Origin: Synura sp. LO234KE
Lineage: Eukaryota; Sar; Synurophyceae; Synurales; Mallomonadaceae
Assembly: GCA_015143735.1 (NCBI GenBank)
Contig: VKHC01000154.1
Location: forward strand, 1-16,987
Reading direction: 5' to 3'
Length of the DNA stretch: 16,987 nt
The first letter of the stretch is position 1. Each line of letters starts with the position of its first letter. Below are positions 1-9,240 of the stretch, piece by piece. The notes under the pieces are model-generated. The model was not told where the DNA came from. It did no database searches and saw nothing but the letters and a program-made list of their open reading frames with translations. Position numbers and translations under genes: made by a program.

Positions 1-125
1 AAGGTTAACAATCGGATAAGCACAACGTAGAGTTATTTGCGAACAGTACACTCCCACGCAGCCAGTTCATATTAACAAACTTTACATCGACAAGAAATTC
101 TTCACAAGTTTTGAAATCGGAAATG

Positions 126-2114
126 TTATTCTGAATTGAGAGCGACCCTACCAGGCACTAGCGGCGCCTTAAAAGGACTCTCCGCCATCGATATTACGTC
201 TCCTTGAGCCGCCAGAGCACTGGGCGATCTGCCCTCACTACCCCCTGGTACGACCACCTGATCCGCAACAACAGACTGTCTCCAACCCTCCTCACCAGAT
301 GCACCCTTGTGGCTCAACCGTCCCCCGCCCACTCGATTCCTACCCGGGCTATCTCCTGACCACTCGCAAATCCCGGCCGAGGAGGTGGACACCTCGGGCT
401 CCCCGTTACCATCGCTCCCACCACCGAGGCAACGGTGCGAGTTAAGGAACAGCAACGCTTGTTGTAGTGTGACCATAGCGTACCCCTCGGCCCCCAGCAA
501 CCAATCGTTCTCCCGACACATGGATGCAATGAAGGTGCACTCCGCCAACCAGAACAACGGCTTCAGTTTCATTCGCCGGCGTCGACTCTTTCCCAAATGA
601 CCCGGTGAGGGCTCCGTCAGAGTAGGCTGAAAATGATGCGTGCTGCAGTTGTCCATCGCACTGGACATGGACACGGTGCCGCCTACTACATTTGTAAATG
701 ACCCGCTCCTACGCTCCGAAGTCGCGGTATCCACAGAGCCTTCTTTTCCAGGAACTCCTTCCGCTGGCGCCTCTCCTAAGGGGGGCCACTGCTCAAACTC
801 GCCCAGCAGGTCCTCCTCCTTATCCTCTTCTCGCTCGTACAATAATAACATAGAAACCAACCGCTGCAGCAGCATGTCCGCGTCCACGTCCCGCAGACTC
901 GTGTCATCCACTACCAACCTCTGGGCGCTGGGCGCTTCCATCTGCGCTGTTCCGTCATTACCTTTATCACCGCTCTGAAGTTTTGTCGCCATTATCTTCA
1001 ACCCTTGCACCAGGAAACTGAGTTTGTCGATTGCTGTAAGGGCGGATCCCACTGCTTCCATATACTGCAGACTGAGCTCCTCCACTGAGCCAGGTATTAT
1101 GTACTCGGGTACATAAACATTTCTTAGTGAATCATCGTCAAATACGTCAGCGGTAGGAAGTGAACCCTGCAAGCAGGATTTCCTATGCGATGAGCTCAGA
1201 TATGCCCGAAGAGAGGACATTTTAATCTTCAAGTCATAATCTGATTTACCTTCCAGTCGTTTAGCCGCAGACCAAACCTTGTCATACATGGCGAAGTCAT
1301 TTAGCGCCAACATTTTCCTGTCTACGATGTTCACAATGGTAATGAGCTTATCTTTATCGTCGATGACGTTTTCAGATATAATAGTCAATACAGAACTGGA
1401 TATATTGTCCAGGCACTCCCGAGCATGAGACAACTTCTCAAGATTTGACGGAAATTTCATCTCAACATACATTGCGCGTAATATTTTGCTTGCGTAGCCT
1501 GGGAACGTCGAGTCATTTGACAACATAGATAATATAAAAACTTCCAATTCCCCGGGTTCGACCGGTAATAAGGCCCTATGCGTAAGATTGAATTTTTTTC
1601 CAATCAGCATTAGTGCTCTTCGCCAAATACAATCTTTCGAACCAGGAGAAGGTATCATGTCGCCGCCATGCACAAGAGGTGTCGTGATTCCTTGAATCTG
1701 AAATTTGTCAGAAATGTTCGTTATAACATTTTTTGGAACTTGAACCTTCGCATATGCTTTGTTTTCCATTTTGTTTTGAGATAAGGCCACTATATCCCCA
1801 TCTACACCCCAACAAATTGTACCAGAAATATCTTCTTTTTTGTTTGCGCAGGAAGATTTGAATTTAGATAATTTAATCGGGCCTAGGGGAAACTTTTCAC
1901 AGACACTTCGAAGGTCAGAGACACATATTCTGTGAATATATATTTCACATCTAATGCACGCCGCAGCTGACGAGAAAGGAAATATAACGCTTTTACAAAC
2001 CGCGCACCTCGCTGGTATCATGCTCACAAATGGTCTAAATGAGTGAAGATGTTGCGGATTATGAATACCATTTGATGGCACAAGGAGGAAAATGTCATAC
2101 AAATCGCTGCTCAT
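126..2114 (-). CDS. C1-type zinc finger plus VPS9-domain protein (putative Rab5-family guanine nucleotide exchange factor)
   Basis: A 662-residue reading frame without visible introns. Residues 24-72 carry a full C1 pattern: His24, Cys37, Cys40, Cys53, Cys56, His61, Cys64, Cys72 (H-x12-C-x2-C-x12-C-x2-C-x4-H-x2-C-x7-C). Residues 270-558 match the VPS9 fold in order: a helix with YDKVW and DYDLKIKMSSL (277-302), AIDKLSFLVQGLKIMATKL (361-379) in the place of the family's PRDKL helix, DADMLLQRLVSMLLL (411-425) in the place of the ADDFLP helix, and GAEGYAMVTLQQALLFLNS (541-559) in the place of the GE-GYY helix. VPS9 proteins load GTP onto Rab5-type GTPases on endosomes; that role here is inferred. 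About 88 residues of acidic then Gly/Ser-rich sequence (428-515) interrupt the domain, and a Gly/Ser/Pro tail follows it. The proline of the ADDFLP motif is absent. The start at 2114 is the first Met; a possible 3' splice site (TTGATTCCAG) just upstream leaves room for another 5' exon. Confidence 0.78.
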   Translation of the reverse strand: MSSDLYDIFLLVPSNGIHNPQHLHSFRPFVSMIPARCAVCKSVIFPFSSAAACIRCEIYIHRICVSDLRSVCEKFPLGPIKLSKFKSSCANKKEDISGTICWGVDGDIVALSQNKMENKAYAKVQVPKNVITNISDKFQIQGITTPLVHGGDMIPSPGSKDCIWRRALMLIGKKFNLTHRALLPVEPGELEVFILSMLSNDSTFPGYASKILRAMYVEMKFPSNLEKLSHARECLDNISSSVLTIISENVIDDKDKLITIVNIVDRKMLALNDFAMYDKVWSAAKRLEGKSDYDLKIKMSSLRAYLSSSHRKSCLQGSLPTADVFDDDSLRNVYVPEYIIPGSVEELSLQYMEAVGSALTAIDKLSFLVQGLKIMATKLQSGDKGNDGTAQMEAPSAQRLVVDDTSLRDVDADMLLQRLVSMLLLYEREEDKEEDLLGEFEQWPPLGEAPAEGVPGKEGSVDTATSERRSGSFTNVVGGTVSMSSAMDNCSTHHFQPTLTEPSPGHLGKSRRRRMKLKPLFWLAECTFIASMCRENDWLLGAEGYAMVTLQQALLFLNSHRCLGGGSDGNGEPEVSTSSAGICEWSGDSPGRNRVGGGRLSHKGASGEEGWRQSVVADQVVVPGGSEGRSPSALAAQGDVISMAESPFKAPLVPGRVALNSE

Positions 2115-2201
2115 CCCTAAATCCAGCTGGAATCAAAAAATGTATTTTCGAATTGCAAATTGGCAGTTGCTCGAGACTTAGATATTTTTACTAGATGGTA
2201 A
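2115..2201. promoter_or_regulatory. Short shared intergenic region between two divergent genes
   Basis: Only 87 bp separate the start codons of the minus-strand VPS9 gene and the plus-strand membrane protein gene, so both 5' leaders and promoters must overlap here if the chosen starts are right. It is AT-rich with no clear TATA box. The 7-nt unit ATGGTAA is tandemly repeated at 2195-2208, giving a five-codon upstream ORF (2195-2212) that overlaps the start of the membrane gene. Function is inferred from position only. Confidence 0.35.
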
Positions 2202-3081
2202 ATGGTAAATAACCGAGCCTTTATTATGATGAAATTCAAAAGAGTTCTCCAAGAATCAATAAGAAGCAAATATCTTTTCGCCAATGTGGTATATTTTTTT
2301 TATGCGACAAGTATGCTCTACATCGACTTTTCCGATATGTCGTTAAGAAGCAAAAACGACCTGTATTTTTATTTTGGAATAGTTCATGTGATTAACGCTT
2401 TCATGTATATATGGGCATGGGAAGATAGGCCTTGGTATCATGAATGCATGTTTCCTGAGTACTTGAACGTTGCTGGTGCCTTACTTTACCTCGCATCCAG
2501 GTTTTTTCACATTTTCACAATGAAAATAGCGTTTATTTTTAAATAAATTTTGCAGCCATTACTATGGAAATGAATATTCTGATGGCGATAAGCTTTCCGA
2601 AGGCTTTTATTACGAAAGGCGATTGGAATTTTGTGCCTCCCTCTTAGAAATGATGGCCGCACTTGGTTGGACCTACGTATGGTACACGGAATACTATCAG
2701 AAGTATGGTCGTCTACATTATCCTACATCAGGCCGAGGATGGACTTTTGACGACCCCGATCTCACCGCCAACATAACCATTATCTTAGGATCGAGTTTAT
2801 ACCTAGTATACAACTGCCAAATTAACTGGAATGAAAGCATTATGAAACCCAACGAACTTTATATTGTTGGCGATGCAGTCTTTTTCGTTAATTCAATTTT
2901 TTATATTTTAGCTGCGATGCGCGATTGTGGTTGGTTTTGGTGGTTACCTTCCTGGGGCCGCTGGGTTTCTATTGAAGAGACGAGGGAGCGCTTTTATATC
3001 GAATCAAGGGATGGAAACGAAGACGTTAGCGCGTCGTATCCGCTCACCACCGATACAGACAGTAATCATCATTCTGTGTAG
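2202..3081 (+). CDS. Six-helix membrane protein of unknown function, two exons
   Basis: Exon 1 is 2202-2500 and exon 2 is 2556-3081, joined by a 55-nt phase-2 intron (codon AG|C), giving about 274 residues. An in-frame stop lies directly upstream of ATG 2202; ATGs at 2226 and 2229 are alternative starts. Six hydrophobic helices can be seen: YLFANVVYFFYATSMLYIDF, LYFYFGIVHVINAFMYIWAW, YLNVAGALLYLASS, CASLLEMMAALGWTYVW, ANITIILGSSLYLVYN and LYIVGDAVFFVNSIFYILAAM. Several share a Gly-x(2-5)-Leu/Phe-Tyr/Phe-Leu/Val and Ser/Asn pattern, suggesting internally repeated two-helix units. Trp and Tyr are abundant in the loops, for example DCGWFWWLPSWGRW before the polar C-terminal tail. I do not recognise the family and assign no function. 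Confidence 0.72.
2501..2555 (+). other. Spliceosomal intron, 55 nt, in the membrane protein gene
   Basis: CAG|GTTTTTT at 2498-2507 and TTTTGCAG at 2548-2555 bound an intron that removes the in-frame TAA at 2544. Its length equals that of other introns in the window (54-56 nt). The reading frame also allows a 25-nt intron, 2531-2555; the 55-nt version has the better donor and the local size norm. Confidence 0.65.
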
Positions 3082-4258
3082 CATTATACCTCGTGTTTGA
3101 GATTGGTAATAAGGTTTGATTTCGTGTGTATATTTTTATTATTAACAGTCGTATTTTTCCTCATTTACTTTGAGAATTATTATACTGATTCTATCCGCGT
3201 TTCAATGGAATCAGTCGTTAAGAATGAAGATTGTAGCAAGGTAGCATTTCCCAAAGTTCTTGGTTGGTCTTGGCGAAGCAGTTTTTAGTTGTTGTTGGAG
3301 TTCAGAGTGCATGAACCGGAGATCTTAGCAACACTAGGAATGGTGCCAAACTAGTATTAAGCGATAGGTCCTAAACTAGAACCTTTGCTAATAAGCTAGC
3401 TCGTAGCTCATATTGATTCGTACTGTTTATTTACTCGCTCGGGGATGTCTGGTGATCAAGAACGGGGGATGCAACCAATATTATGACGCGTACCACTAAA
3501 GAAAATTAATAAATGCGCTGAAGCGGCCTGCGTTGAAACTTGCCGAGTCACCGGCCTCGGCCGCGGCGTCGATCCGAGGTCCCCCTGGCGCGCGGCCGGT
3601 CAGAGCGCCACCTCACCCCTCGCCGGGATCCACGCCTGCCTCTATTTGATTCCCGGCAACCTTTTTCATGGCGCGCTTTCTTTCGTCGCCTCGCTCTGAT
3701 TTTTCGCTCGCTCACTCCTCCTGCTCTCCCTGCGCATGATTTCAATGGGGACTTGGTGGGTGACTAATTTTCCTAGTCCGGGTGTAGCACCCGCTTTCCC
3801 TCTACTCGGTCACGGGACTTGCCATTGGGTACATAGAGGGTGGTTATTTACAAGTAGGTGCCTTTGGCTGTGTTTGACTTCCTGCTCTGTCTTTCATATC
3901 TGCCTCTTAGTAATAAATCAGCTTGAAATTTGCCGAGGATCCAATTGTTCATTAATGTTGCTGGTGTTAGGAGTATGCCGTAGATCCAATTGGCTGCAAA
4001 TTATGTAGAAGCAAAATTACGACGTTAGTCAGGATAGGACATTCACTGTGCACCATTGGGGAAGTAGTTTTTGAGATCACACATCTCAGCACTTTTCTGC
4101 CTGCTGCATTAGCTGCCTTGGTGACAGAACCATCGGTAAACAAAGTGGTGCTTGGGGAGAGGGAAGAGGTGGTAAACAGAGCGTGACAAACTTCCTAATA
4201 TAGTCGTTGCCGTTATTTTATCTTGTTGCGCCGCTTCAAGTTTCAAAATTTCAAAGTT
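3082..4258. other. Intergenic region with a GC-rich island
   Basis: After the membrane gene the sequence is AT-rich, with a possible polyadenylation motif AATAAA at about 3509. From about 3530 to 3740 it becomes strongly GC-rich and pyrimidine-rich, then returns to average composition. Short frames are open on both strands in the island (for example 3540-3767 plus and 3548-3745 minus), as expected from GC content alone, and are Arg-rich without domain features. I see no gene here. A hydrophobic 63-codon frame at 3097-3288 lacks an ATG and sits where the 3' UTR should be. Confidence 0.5.
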
Positions 4259-4283
4259 CTAAAGCCTTGCCGCCTTCCAGGAT

Positions 4284-4598
4284 GTGTATAACCCGAGAAA
4301 TGCCCAAGGTAAACACAGTAGAAAACGTTGGGGTTCGAAACTAGCGCTAGAAGTAACGGAAAAGGATCGGATCAGCACCCGCCTCTTTGAACATAGCCTA
4401 CATCCACATTTCCCATATATCATCAATTCGAAAAATATTTGGCATCTGAAGTCGGCTAGGACGGCTTCGATTACTTCCGCTGTGTCGGTAGTAAGAAGTG
4501 CTGTGGAAAGAGCGGCCAGCTGTTTTGGAGCTCCACTTACCAAGACAGGTAACTATGCCCGGCAGGGCGAAACTCTTAAGAGCAATGGTGGCAGCTGA
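4284..4598 (+). pseudogene. Possible fragment of a Ty1/copia-type Gag (UBN2-like), degenerate
   Basis: A 104-codon frame contains EKDRISTRL, SLHPHFPYIINSKNIWHLKS in sequence. The order (charged E-K-D start, a SL-P turn, a PYIIN-K core, then IW-LKS) resembles the Gag region of copia-type retrotransposons, where a similar pattern lies before the zinc knuckle. The following RTASITSAVSVVRSAVERAAS is helical and does not fit that family well, so an unrelated decayed exon ending at the donor-like CAG|GTAACT near 4550 is an alternative. No protease, integrase or complete reverse transcriptase can be followed downstream. Recognition is by eye only. Confidence 0.25.
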
Positions 4599-5555
4599 AC
4601 TTGCACTAAAGCATAGATCCGAAATAGTACATGGTTCATGTTGCTCGAGATGGAGTTGTTCTCGGAGAAGGTTCGTCCGAGCAAAGCGAACGGATGAATA
4701 GCAGGAGAGCGCGCCAGAGCGATATCGCGCATGATCAGAAGCATGGTAGTCCGCCTCTGAGCAGATTCCGCTAGGGCATAGACATTAAAGGATGGGCTAT
4801 CCCATCTGGTTTTGGAAGTAGTTAGTAGGTTAGGAGAAGTTGATCTCAAAAAACAGCAGACTCTATGATAATCACCATCATCAGTTACAAAGCTGCAGTT
4901 TCTTCGGTCCGTGCAGCTAGATGATCGTGAAAATACGCTGGAGGGTATAGTAAAAGCGTGTTGTTTATAGGCCACAATTCCTTTATCCAGTCACCACTCT
5001 ATGGTATTCGTAACAACCGGACCCAAAAGTCAACCACGATGTCAGGATGCAGGCACACAGGCAGGCTAACCGTGCGCTAAGACTGCTGCACTACATCTGG
5101 AGTGGCGTAGAGTTTTAATTGGTGGTTCCAAGTAAGGTGCAGAGTTCCCTGACCACATTAGGGCGGACATCTACTGGTTTAGATACAAGCGTGTCCATCT
5201 GTAATTGAAGAGAGTCAGTTCCTCTAGGTACCCACAAGTCACTGTCCACGACAAACAGGTAGATGACTGGGCGTTAGACAAGAGCCGCCGAGAGACGCTG
5301 AAAGAACAGTGGTGAGTCATTGGAATCCTCCTACAGAGCGGCTTCGAGATCACCCAACAAAGAGTCCGAAATTCAGAACCGTAACAGACATCATCATTAG
5401 GAGATTGTAACTGGGAAAGACGCAATTTCTCGGCCTGGAAAATTTCTATCAACAGCGAGGCCTGCACAAAACATAGCAGCCCCGGAAAGGGGTTCACTAT
5501 ACCCACAATGGAATATAAGTGTTGAAGATACGTGAGGTTGACTCCATGGCGCAGC
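4599..5555. other. Gene-poor stretch between the two retroelement-like fragments
   Basis: All frames on both strands are broken every few tens of codons. The longest minus-strand frame (4553-4975, 140 codons) has no recognisable motif, membrane segment or codon pattern suggesting a gene. It may be decayed retroelement sequence, but no motif links it to one. Confidence 0.3.
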
Positions 5556-5907
5556 GATGGATAAAGAACAACACCAATGGCCTAGAAATGCGTTTGTTGA
5601 ACGACAATCGGCGCAATTACCAAAGTGTAATGCAAAATTAAATTGGCAGACTGGAGCTTGTTGGAGGTAAGCTAGTCTTAGTATTGGAGTGATGGATCCA
5701 ACTCCCATACAAAAGCAAGAATTGGTCAAGGAAATACCCCAGTCAGTAGCTCTTACTGAAGATCATTCAAGTATCATCAATCTTGCCAGAGGGATGCACA
5801 ATGGTAGCAATCAGATTCCTGGGGACCCATATTATGACTGCCGTCCCCATCGGAGGCAGTCTTTGGGACTTTTAAAGTTAGCCCTTGGTATACCATTCAA
5901 TTTCTGA
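5556..5907 (+). pseudogene. Possible Ty1/copia RNase H remnant
   Basis: Within 5692-5904 the translation includes LVKEIPQS, then ALTEDHSSIINLARGMHNGS. This resembles the end of copia RNase H, where a short helix is followed by an EDNQ-S-I-LA--P-H-R motif; here Asn and Gln of that motif are replaced by His and Ser. The same frame upstream (from 5556) is interrupted by TAA at about 5674. With the gag-like fragment about 1.3 kb upstream in the same orientation, the two could be ends of one internally deleted element; a full copia pol would need over 3 kb. No long terminal repeats or primer-binding site were found. Tentative. Confidence 0.25.
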
Positions 5908-7230
5908 TAAATATGACTGAAAATGGACGCGAAACAAAATATATCCCCTACGCGACATATTTTGAAAAATGGTCGCTGGGACAGTGACAGTTTCGAAGGA
6001 GTGTGCCCTGATAACTTCATAACGAGGAAGAGAATGAAAAAAATAACGAGTATGGTCAGAAGTAAGCTACTCGCTAGGGAGGTCACGCCCGGTAACACAA
6101 ACCTGGAGGAACAAAGTTAGTTGACGGATGATAAAAATGACTTTCTCAATTGTTTTCTGATTTAAAATTGTGTTAATAATCATCCCCTTACATCAAAAAG
6201 GCCTGATACCCGGGGAGACGTCTCGAGAGAGCGTCGATGGGAAAATCCTGGGCAATTCAATCGGGTAAAGCGCTGGTGATGTTGATCGAAAATATTTGAA
6301 TCGTTCTAAATTTGTAGAAGTATTCATTGTTTCCTTAACAAGTATAAAATTTTTTGTCCGAGGAGAAATTAAGGGAAATAATTGAAGGGGCGCGTTCAAC
6401 TCCATTTTTTGAACACTTAACACAATTTCAAATTAAGTGAACAAGGCAAATTTCATTCGCCAGGAATTTTGCAGACTGCTTCCCCAATGAGTTTATTTAT
6501 GTGCACAATTTGCGCTCGTTTTATGGGTTGCACTTTTCGTTAACAGCTTGCCCAGCACTCTGGGCTTTTTTTAGAACTTTTCCCACACGGCTCTGCGTGC
6601 AAGATAATTATTAAACGATCCACTAAATTATTTCTAGGGCTTACTCAGGTCCCCCCAACTGAAAACAGAGTTAACTCCTTAATCACCTAATATCACGTAC
6701 CCAACCACAGCTCCCACTTGCGAATCTCTCTCCGGAATCCATGCTCGCCTCTGCTAGACTCTCGAGGTGATGTCTGTGGTACAGAGGGTCCGCTGTCTGG
6801 ACCTCTTCCTGCTAAAACCCTCAGTTGCTGCGAGCCTTATGCCCAACTATCATTCGATAACCCTGTCGAGTTACCCCCAGTCGATCGCCTTTTTGATCCA
6901 GTGCCCTGAGGGGTTCCCCATCGTGGGAAAGCAATATTTGCCACAATCTTAATGGGTTTGAAGATTGCAAACAAGCGAAGTTGCGCACGTTCGTGTCATG
7001 GACGGCTGTTGACTGCCTCGTCTTGATAAATACCCGGGTTTGATTGCACTAGCAGTATTTTCTTCCGGAAGCGAGTACGAAACTGAGCCCATAAGCAGTG
7101 ATTTTTTCTCCTCTCCTATGGAGGTCAAGGCAGGTACCTCTGGTGACTTCATTATATTTGTGGGGAATGGTATAATATTCAACTGTGTCTGGGGTCCCTC
7201 ACTCATCAACCGCAAATTCGACCCCTCCTA
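5908..7230. other. Intergenic region, no convincing gene
   Basis: Short frames at 5923-6120 (plus), 6193-6423 (minus), 6718-6952 (plus) and 6949-7231 (both strands) lack recognised motifs and most overlap each other in different frames. The one distinctive element is the hairpin with a T run at 6550-6572, listed separately. Confidence 0.4.
6550..6572 (+). terminator. Stem-loop followed by seven T residues
   Basis: GCCCAG (6550-6555), loop CACT, CTGGGC (6560-6565), then T7 (6566-6572). The shape is that of an intrinsic or RNA polymerase III-type stop. In a nuclear genome it could mark the 3' end of a small pol III transcript, but I could not recognise an RNA or internal A/B boxes upstream, so it may be chance. 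Confidence 0.25.
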
Positions 7231-7734
7231 ATCAGGCCTGTTGACATAAAACATTGTCGCTGTTCCCTCGGAGAGACTCCGAATCTAGGTACCATATAGG
7301 CTGTTTCCCTGAGCGGAAGATCCCTCCATACTACGTCTAAAAAGTTGTCTGTGTCATCGTCTCTCTTCCTAATCGAAGTCGAGACACTCTTGGGAGACCT
7401 CTATTTAGTACTTCCAACTTACTCTTCAACGTAATTCTCAAAGGCACATGGCTGACCTCGGGAAACATTCTAATTGCGATTGCGGTTTTAATTCTTTTTG
7501 ACGTGGTGTTTGTTGGCTACCGCTTGAGATTCTTAGAGCGCACAGACTCTGATGCATATATCACTTGTCCATCCAATAGTCTCATAAAAGGCACGGTATT
7601 CTATTCAACTGTTGCAGCATCGGCGCTGCATAGGGTACCTGTACTGTTTCTACCTTATAGCTAGCGGGCTGTTTCACTTCCTGTACTACTCTACACTACT
7701 ATCTACGTATCTTTTTGACTGATCAGCAGTTGGT

Positions 7735-7782
7735 GTACCTCCGCCAACGGGATCTATCCGTAATCTACGGCTGGGTTGTAGT
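7735..7782 (+). repeat. Stem-loop repeat, copy 1
   Basis: Contains CCGTA-ATC-TACGG, a perfect 5-bp stem with loop ATC, preceded by GTACCTCC and GGGATCTA and followed by CTGGGTTGTAG. It aligns with copy 2 at 7921-7970, where the stem bases differ but pairing is kept. Confidence 0.45.
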
Positions 7783-7920
7783 TAGTTTCCTTACACATCA
7801 CTAACTTCAGCCTTCACTTCTTACACTTGTAGGATAGTTGCACTGTTACTTCATTCTACATTTTTTTTATTTATCTTTCTAAATTAGTTTAGTCTATCTA
7901 TTATTGATTCACCTGGCAGG

Positions 7921-7970
7921 GTATCTCCTCTGCCGGGAGATCTAAGCTGTAATCTACAGCGCGGGTTAGG
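7921..7970 (+). repeat. Stem-loop repeat, copy 2
   Basis: Contains GCTGTA-ATC-TACAGC, a perfect 6-bp stem with the same ATC loop as copy 1, preceded by a second small hairpin (ATCTCC, seven-base loop, GGAGAT) and followed by GCGGGTTAG. The copies start 186 bp apart. Confidence 0.45.
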
Positions 7971-8330
7971 CAGTATTTGGGTACACGTGTGAGAGGTGGT
8001 ATACGTGCAGCTCTGAGGGTGCACGGGTGGTTTGGTAGACCTAGTGCAGTCGGAACACGCTCTGCGGGAAGTCTGCCGTAGAGTTCTTTGTATGGTACTG
8101 GGGCGCGGAGTTTGGTTGGTGCGCTACGGTGCTCGCGTGACACTGCTCTTCGTACTACCTTATTCTGCCTGTCTACTACACTAGTACTTATTTCTATTCA
8201 TCTATCTAGCTGAGTTTATCCTACTTCTATATTAGCTTTTACTCTATTTTGAAACTGCTGTTGGTACTTTTATACACTAGCAGTAGAATAGTTTAGGTAG
8301 CTACACCTATAACACCGCGGAAAGTGTAAT

Positions 8331-9240
8331 AACTATTTACGTATGAACGAGGGCCGGGTGTGGTGACACATATGGCATGCATTGTTAGAGGTGCTTGATG
8401 TGACATGACATGTGTGTGGAGTCGGGACGACGTTTGAGGACGTGTGGCGACGTGTGTGAGATGGGTGTGCCATCGTGAGCAGGCATCGGGAGCAGAAAAA
8501 AAGGTAAATACAGCAATATCAGCGGGGCAGGACATCATGGGAGCTTCCGGGAACATAATGGAGCATCATGGAGAGGTGCAATCAGGCGGAGCAGCTCTTC
8601 AAGCAATTGCATGGCGTTGAACGTACCTTATGAGGAGCGGCATTTACCACCAAGCGTCAGGAGCTTTCCTGCGCGACCTGATGTGAGATTGAGGTTATGG
8701 GCACGTTGAGGATCTGATATAAGACAGGTTTGAGGTGCTGCAGCACCTACTTTGGATGGAGGGAGCTTCCTGCAGCTGCTGGGCGACTTGGTTTGCAGGG
8801 TCAAATCAGCGAAGTCACCGGGTGGTTCAAGATAGCAGATACAGCACAAGGCAACGTGATTTCGAGCAGAAATCAATTATTTATGAAGGGCAAACGATTA
8901 CAAATTTAATTACCTGAAGATCTTCGAGCTGAAGCGATGCTTGGGAAAGGGTTAGAAATTTGTGGTCCGAAACAGAATAATTTCTTCCGATTGGTGGTGC
9001 AGTTTTCAGAAAAACTCAAGGAAGCCTTATATATTGGGTACAGAGGCTATAGATGTTGCAAAATTTTTCAAAATGGTGCATCATTTATCACGATCCAAAT
9101 TCTGGCGACTTTCTTGGGCGAAAATTTCCAAGTTTTTCCATGGAGGGATCTGGAAGAAAATAATTTGGGAAATTACTTGTTAGGGCTAAAGAACTTCATA
9201 CCTGCAAGGAATTTCTCTAACTCTTCATATTAGTCGAGAT
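8331..9240. other. Purine-rich region with short GACGTGTG-like repeats, no clear gene
   Basis: At 8425-8470 several imperfect GACG(T)GTG words occur in succession. A 98-codon plus frame (8937-9233, MLGKGLEICGPKQNN...) and an overlapping 73-codon frame in another phase compete for the same bases; neither shows a domain, so neither is called as a gene. Confidence 0.3.

Larger units (their letters stand above)
7231..8330. other. Pyrimidine-rich noncoding stretch
   Basis: The plus strand is markedly rich in C and T, with no convincing reading frame (a minus frame at 7901-8143 has no motifs). It contains two related stem-loop elements, listed separately, and a T8 run near 7863. Beyond about 8330 the plus strand becomes purine-rich. 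Confidence 0.4.

Noticed and set aside
2531-2555. A 25-nt intron in the membrane protein gene
   Set aside because: It keeps the frame, but the 55-nt alternative with CAG|GT at 2500/2501 also keeps the frame, has a better donor and matches other introns in the window.
3097-3288. Small hydrophobic protein after the membrane gene
   Set aside because: It has no ATG start, no acceptor site links it to the upstream gene, and it lies in the expected 3' UTR.
3540-3767. Arg-rich proteins on both strands of the GC-rich island
   Set aside because: Opposed open frames are expected in GC-rich DNA; no domain and no better start or codon signal on either strand.
4325-4350. tRNA T-arm, from GGTTCGAAAC
   Set aside because: The flanking bases do not pair as a T stem and no acceptor or anticodon stem could be built.
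6470-6575. U4-like small nuclear RNA, suggested by CAATGAGTTTAT near 6485 and a terminal hairpin with T7
   Set aside because: The remaining conserved U4 blocks and a proper Sm site context are absent; the short match is likely chance.
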